Shown: piece by piece, positions 62,206 through 64,000 of the stretch
Position numbering within the stretch: the stretch's first letter is position 1
How the letters are laid out: the number at the start of each line of letters is the position of its first letter
Source of the DNA: Massilia violaceinigra
GTDB lineage: Bacteria > Pseudomonadota > Gammaproteobacteria > Burkholderiales > Burkholderiaceae_D
NCBI RefSeq assembly: GCF_002752675.1
Contig: NZ_CP024608.1
Coordinates: 4,216,001-4,280,000, forward strand
Reading direction: 5' to 3'
DNA length: 64,000 bases
Made by a program: the position numbers and the translations under genes
Notes under the pieces: generated by a model
Databases searched by the model: none
What the model saw: only the letters and a program-made list of their open reading frames with translations
Told to the model about the DNA's origin: nothing

Positions 62206-62706
62206 TTATGGCTTGGCTGGAAGTGCGGCTTTTTTGCGGGCGGCATCGAACGCCGGCCCCCACATCGGATGCGAGCGCTCGGCTTCGGGCAACTGAAAGC
62301 CCGGATCGAGCAGCATCACGCGCTCCGCTTCAGCATTGCAAAGCGCGGTTTTCTTTGTGATGCAGTAGCTGAACGCCAGGAGTTTGTGCGCCTGGACTTG
62401 CGTTGCGGCGCTCGAAAAATCGATCGCCTTGCTGGTGTTCAGGTGAGCGATGACTGCCTTGAAGTCACCGGCGGCAAATTGCTTGTTTGCTTCCGCAATG
62501 GCAGCCTGCGCGCGCTGGTCCATTCCGTTCAATATCACTGCTGCAGGCCGGGCGGCTGGCTCGGGAGCGGCAACCGGCACGGTGGCAGTGCTGGCGCATG
62601 CGCTTAGCCAGAGCGGGGCACTGATCGCCAACGCCGATGCGCCGGTTCTGACAACAGCGGCTCTGAACATCGATATCGGAAGGCGAACGTTAACAAGTCG
62701 GTTCAT
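62206..62706 (-). CDS. TssQ-like type VI secretion lipoprotein
   Basis: 166 residues from ATG 62706. A lipoprotein signal ends in LSAC (about residue 36), so the mature protein is lipid-anchored. The rest has a TPR-like pattern with NKQFAAGDFKAVIAHL and LAFSYCITKKTALCNAEAERVMLLDPGFQLPEAERSHPMWGPAF, as in TssQ-family lipoproteins beside clpV and tagH. Upstream codons overlap the clpV end and lack a signal peptide, so they are not used. Confidence 0.75.
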   Translation of the reverse strand: MNRLVNVRLPISMFRAAVVRTGASALAISAPLWLSACASTATVPVAAPEPAARPAAVILNGMDQRAQAAIAEANKQFAAGDFKAVIAHLNTSKAIDFSSAATQVQAHKLLAFSYCITKKTALCNAEAERVMLLDPGFQLPEAERSHPMWGPAFDAARKKAALPAKP

Positions 62707-62737
62707 CAAAAAATCTTTCGTAATAGGTGAGGCAATG

Positions 62738-64000
62738 TCAGTGTGGGAGTGCCGACAGTTCGACGTCCAGGTCGTCGGCCCGCGCGGTCGGGGTGGCCGG
62801 CGCAGCGTGCGCATGCTCGAAGCGATACGTGAACTCGCCTCCCTGCGCGCCGATCGTCACACCCGTCAGCTTTTCGGGCGCCGACAAGCGCAGCAGGATT
62901 TCGCGGCTGATGTGCGGCAGCACCGTCTGGGTCAATACCGCGTCGACCATGCGCCCGCCGGATTCGAGCTGGGTGCAGCGTTGACCGAGCAGGGCCACGG
63001 CGGCGTCTTCATAGATGAACACAATGCGATGGTTGGCCAGCAGGCGGCTGCGGATGCGATCGAATTGCAGCGCGACGATACGCGCGAGCATGCTGTCCGA
63101 CAGAGGGAAGTACGGCACCACCGACAGGCGACCGAGCAAGGCGGCCGGGAACACTTTCAGCACGGCTCGCGCAGCGCGCCGGCCAGCGCATCCACGTCCG
63201 GCATCAAGTCCGGGTCCTGGCAAAGGCGCATCAAGAGATCGCTGCCGACATTCGAGGTCAGGATGATGACGGTGTTCTTGAAGTCGATGTAGCGGCCTTC
63301 GCCGTCTTCCATCCAGCCCTTGTCGAACACCTGGAAGAAAATTTCGTGCACATCCGGATGGGCTTTTTCGATTTCATCGAGCAGGACCACACTATACGGA
63401 CGCCGGCGCACCGCCTCGGTCAGCACCCCGCCTTCGCCGTAGCCAACATAACCTGGCGGCGCGCCTTTCAAGGTGCTGACGGTATGAGCTTCCTGGAATT
63501 CGCTCATATTGATGGTGATGAGATTCTGCTCGCCGCCGTACAGCGTTTCGGCCAAGGCCAGCGCGGTTTCGGTCTTGCCGACGCCGGACGGACCGGCCAG
63601 CAGGAACACGCCCACTGGCTTGTTCGGATCGTCCAGACGTGCGCGAGCGGTCTGCACGCGGCGCGCAATCGCTTCAAGCGCATGCTGTTGGCCGATCACG
63701 CGCTGGCCCAGCGTGTTGGCCAGTTCCAGCACCGCTTCGACGGCGTCGCCGACCATCCGTCCGACCGGAATGCCGGTCCAATCCGCAACCACTGCCGCCA
63801 CTGCATGGGCGTCCACCGCGGTGTGGATCAGCGCTTGTTCTTCCTGATGCAGTTCCAACTGCACCAGTACCGCTTGCAATTCGGTCAGGCGCGCTGCGCG
63901 CTCGCCGGGAGCGGCCGCCTGCAAAGCTTCGCGCAGGGTAAATATTTTCTCCGCCATCAGCTTCTCGGCGTGCCAGCGCGCGCTGATGGTGTCGAACTCG
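62738..64000 (-). pseudogene. clpV: Type VI secretion ATPase ClpV, 3' part, with frameshift
   Basis: A ClpB-type AAA+ ATPase that recycles the contracted sheath. It runs off the right edge. The second ATPase domain has ADWTGIPVGRMV, Walker A GPSGVGKTE, Walker B VVLLDEIEKAHPDV and GAPPGYVGYGEGG. Near 63165 the frame closes after GALREPC, while the normal continuation (VLKVFPAALLGRLSVVPY...) is one frame away and runs to 62738. One base appears to be missing in what should read GAG CCG CTG CTG. Either the gene is disabled or this is a sequence error in a GC-rich run. All motifs on both sides are intact, so an error is quite possible. Confidence 0.85.

Overview
The window looks like a high-GC betaproteobacterial chromosome, most likely Burkholderiales and probably an Oxalobacteraceae member (Massilia/Duganella/Janthinobacterium type). 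This rests on protein character and gene neighbourhood, not on a database match. Three blocks are visible.

(1) Left chromosomal flank, 1-1163: the 3' end of pgsA, a consensus promoter, four identical tRNA-Gly(GCC) genes, a terminator and tRNA-Cys(GCA).

(2) A 49.9-kb genomic island, 1106-51037. The last 58 bp, spanning the 3' half of tRNA-Cys plus 10 bp, are repeated exactly at 50980-51037 beside the native-looking terminator. This is the attL/attR signature of a tRNA-targeting integrase. The integrase beside attL is broken. The island carries one long plus-strand hybrid NRPS-PKS cluster (2873-46045). Its parts are: an aminomalonyl-ACP cassette (discrete ACP, acyl-CoA dehydrogenase-like oxidase, free-standing Ser adenylation protein, 3-hydroxyacyl-CoA dehydrogenase-like protein, free-standing AT); an N-acyl-D-Asn prodrug loading module (C-A-T-E, Asn code); a C-A-T module; a fully reducing PKS module; an AT-less KS-KR-ACP-C protein; two bimodular NRPSs, the second ending in a thioesterase; a ClbP/ZmaM-type prodrug peptidase fused to an ABC exporter; a JmjC-type oxygenase; a type II thioesterase; and a GNAT acetyltransferase that may give self-resistance. 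Free domain ends fit best as 6141 -> 11848 -> 15125 -> 37468 -> 24658 -> 31082. This predicts acyl-D-Asn-X1-(CH2CH2)-CH(OH)-CH(NH2)-CO-Gly-Ser-X2-X3, from which the peptidase would remove acyl-D-Asn on export. The logic is that of colibactin and zwittermicin A, but I do not recognise this module set as a known product. The right end of the island (46166-50705) is debris: a truncated DUF5916 gene, IS6-family and Tn3-family transposase remnants, one intact DUF5916 gene and a broken serine hydrolase.

(3) Right chromosomal flank, 51038-64000: the displaced tRNA-Cys terminator, then minus-strand type VI secretion accessory genes: ClpV (frameshifted, running off the window), a TssQ-like lipoprotein, an FHA protein, a PP2C phosphatase, a DUF2169/pentapeptide protein, a PAAR-like DUF4150 protein, an alpha/beta hydrolase, VgrG, a pentapeptide protein, DUF3540 and a small membrane protein.
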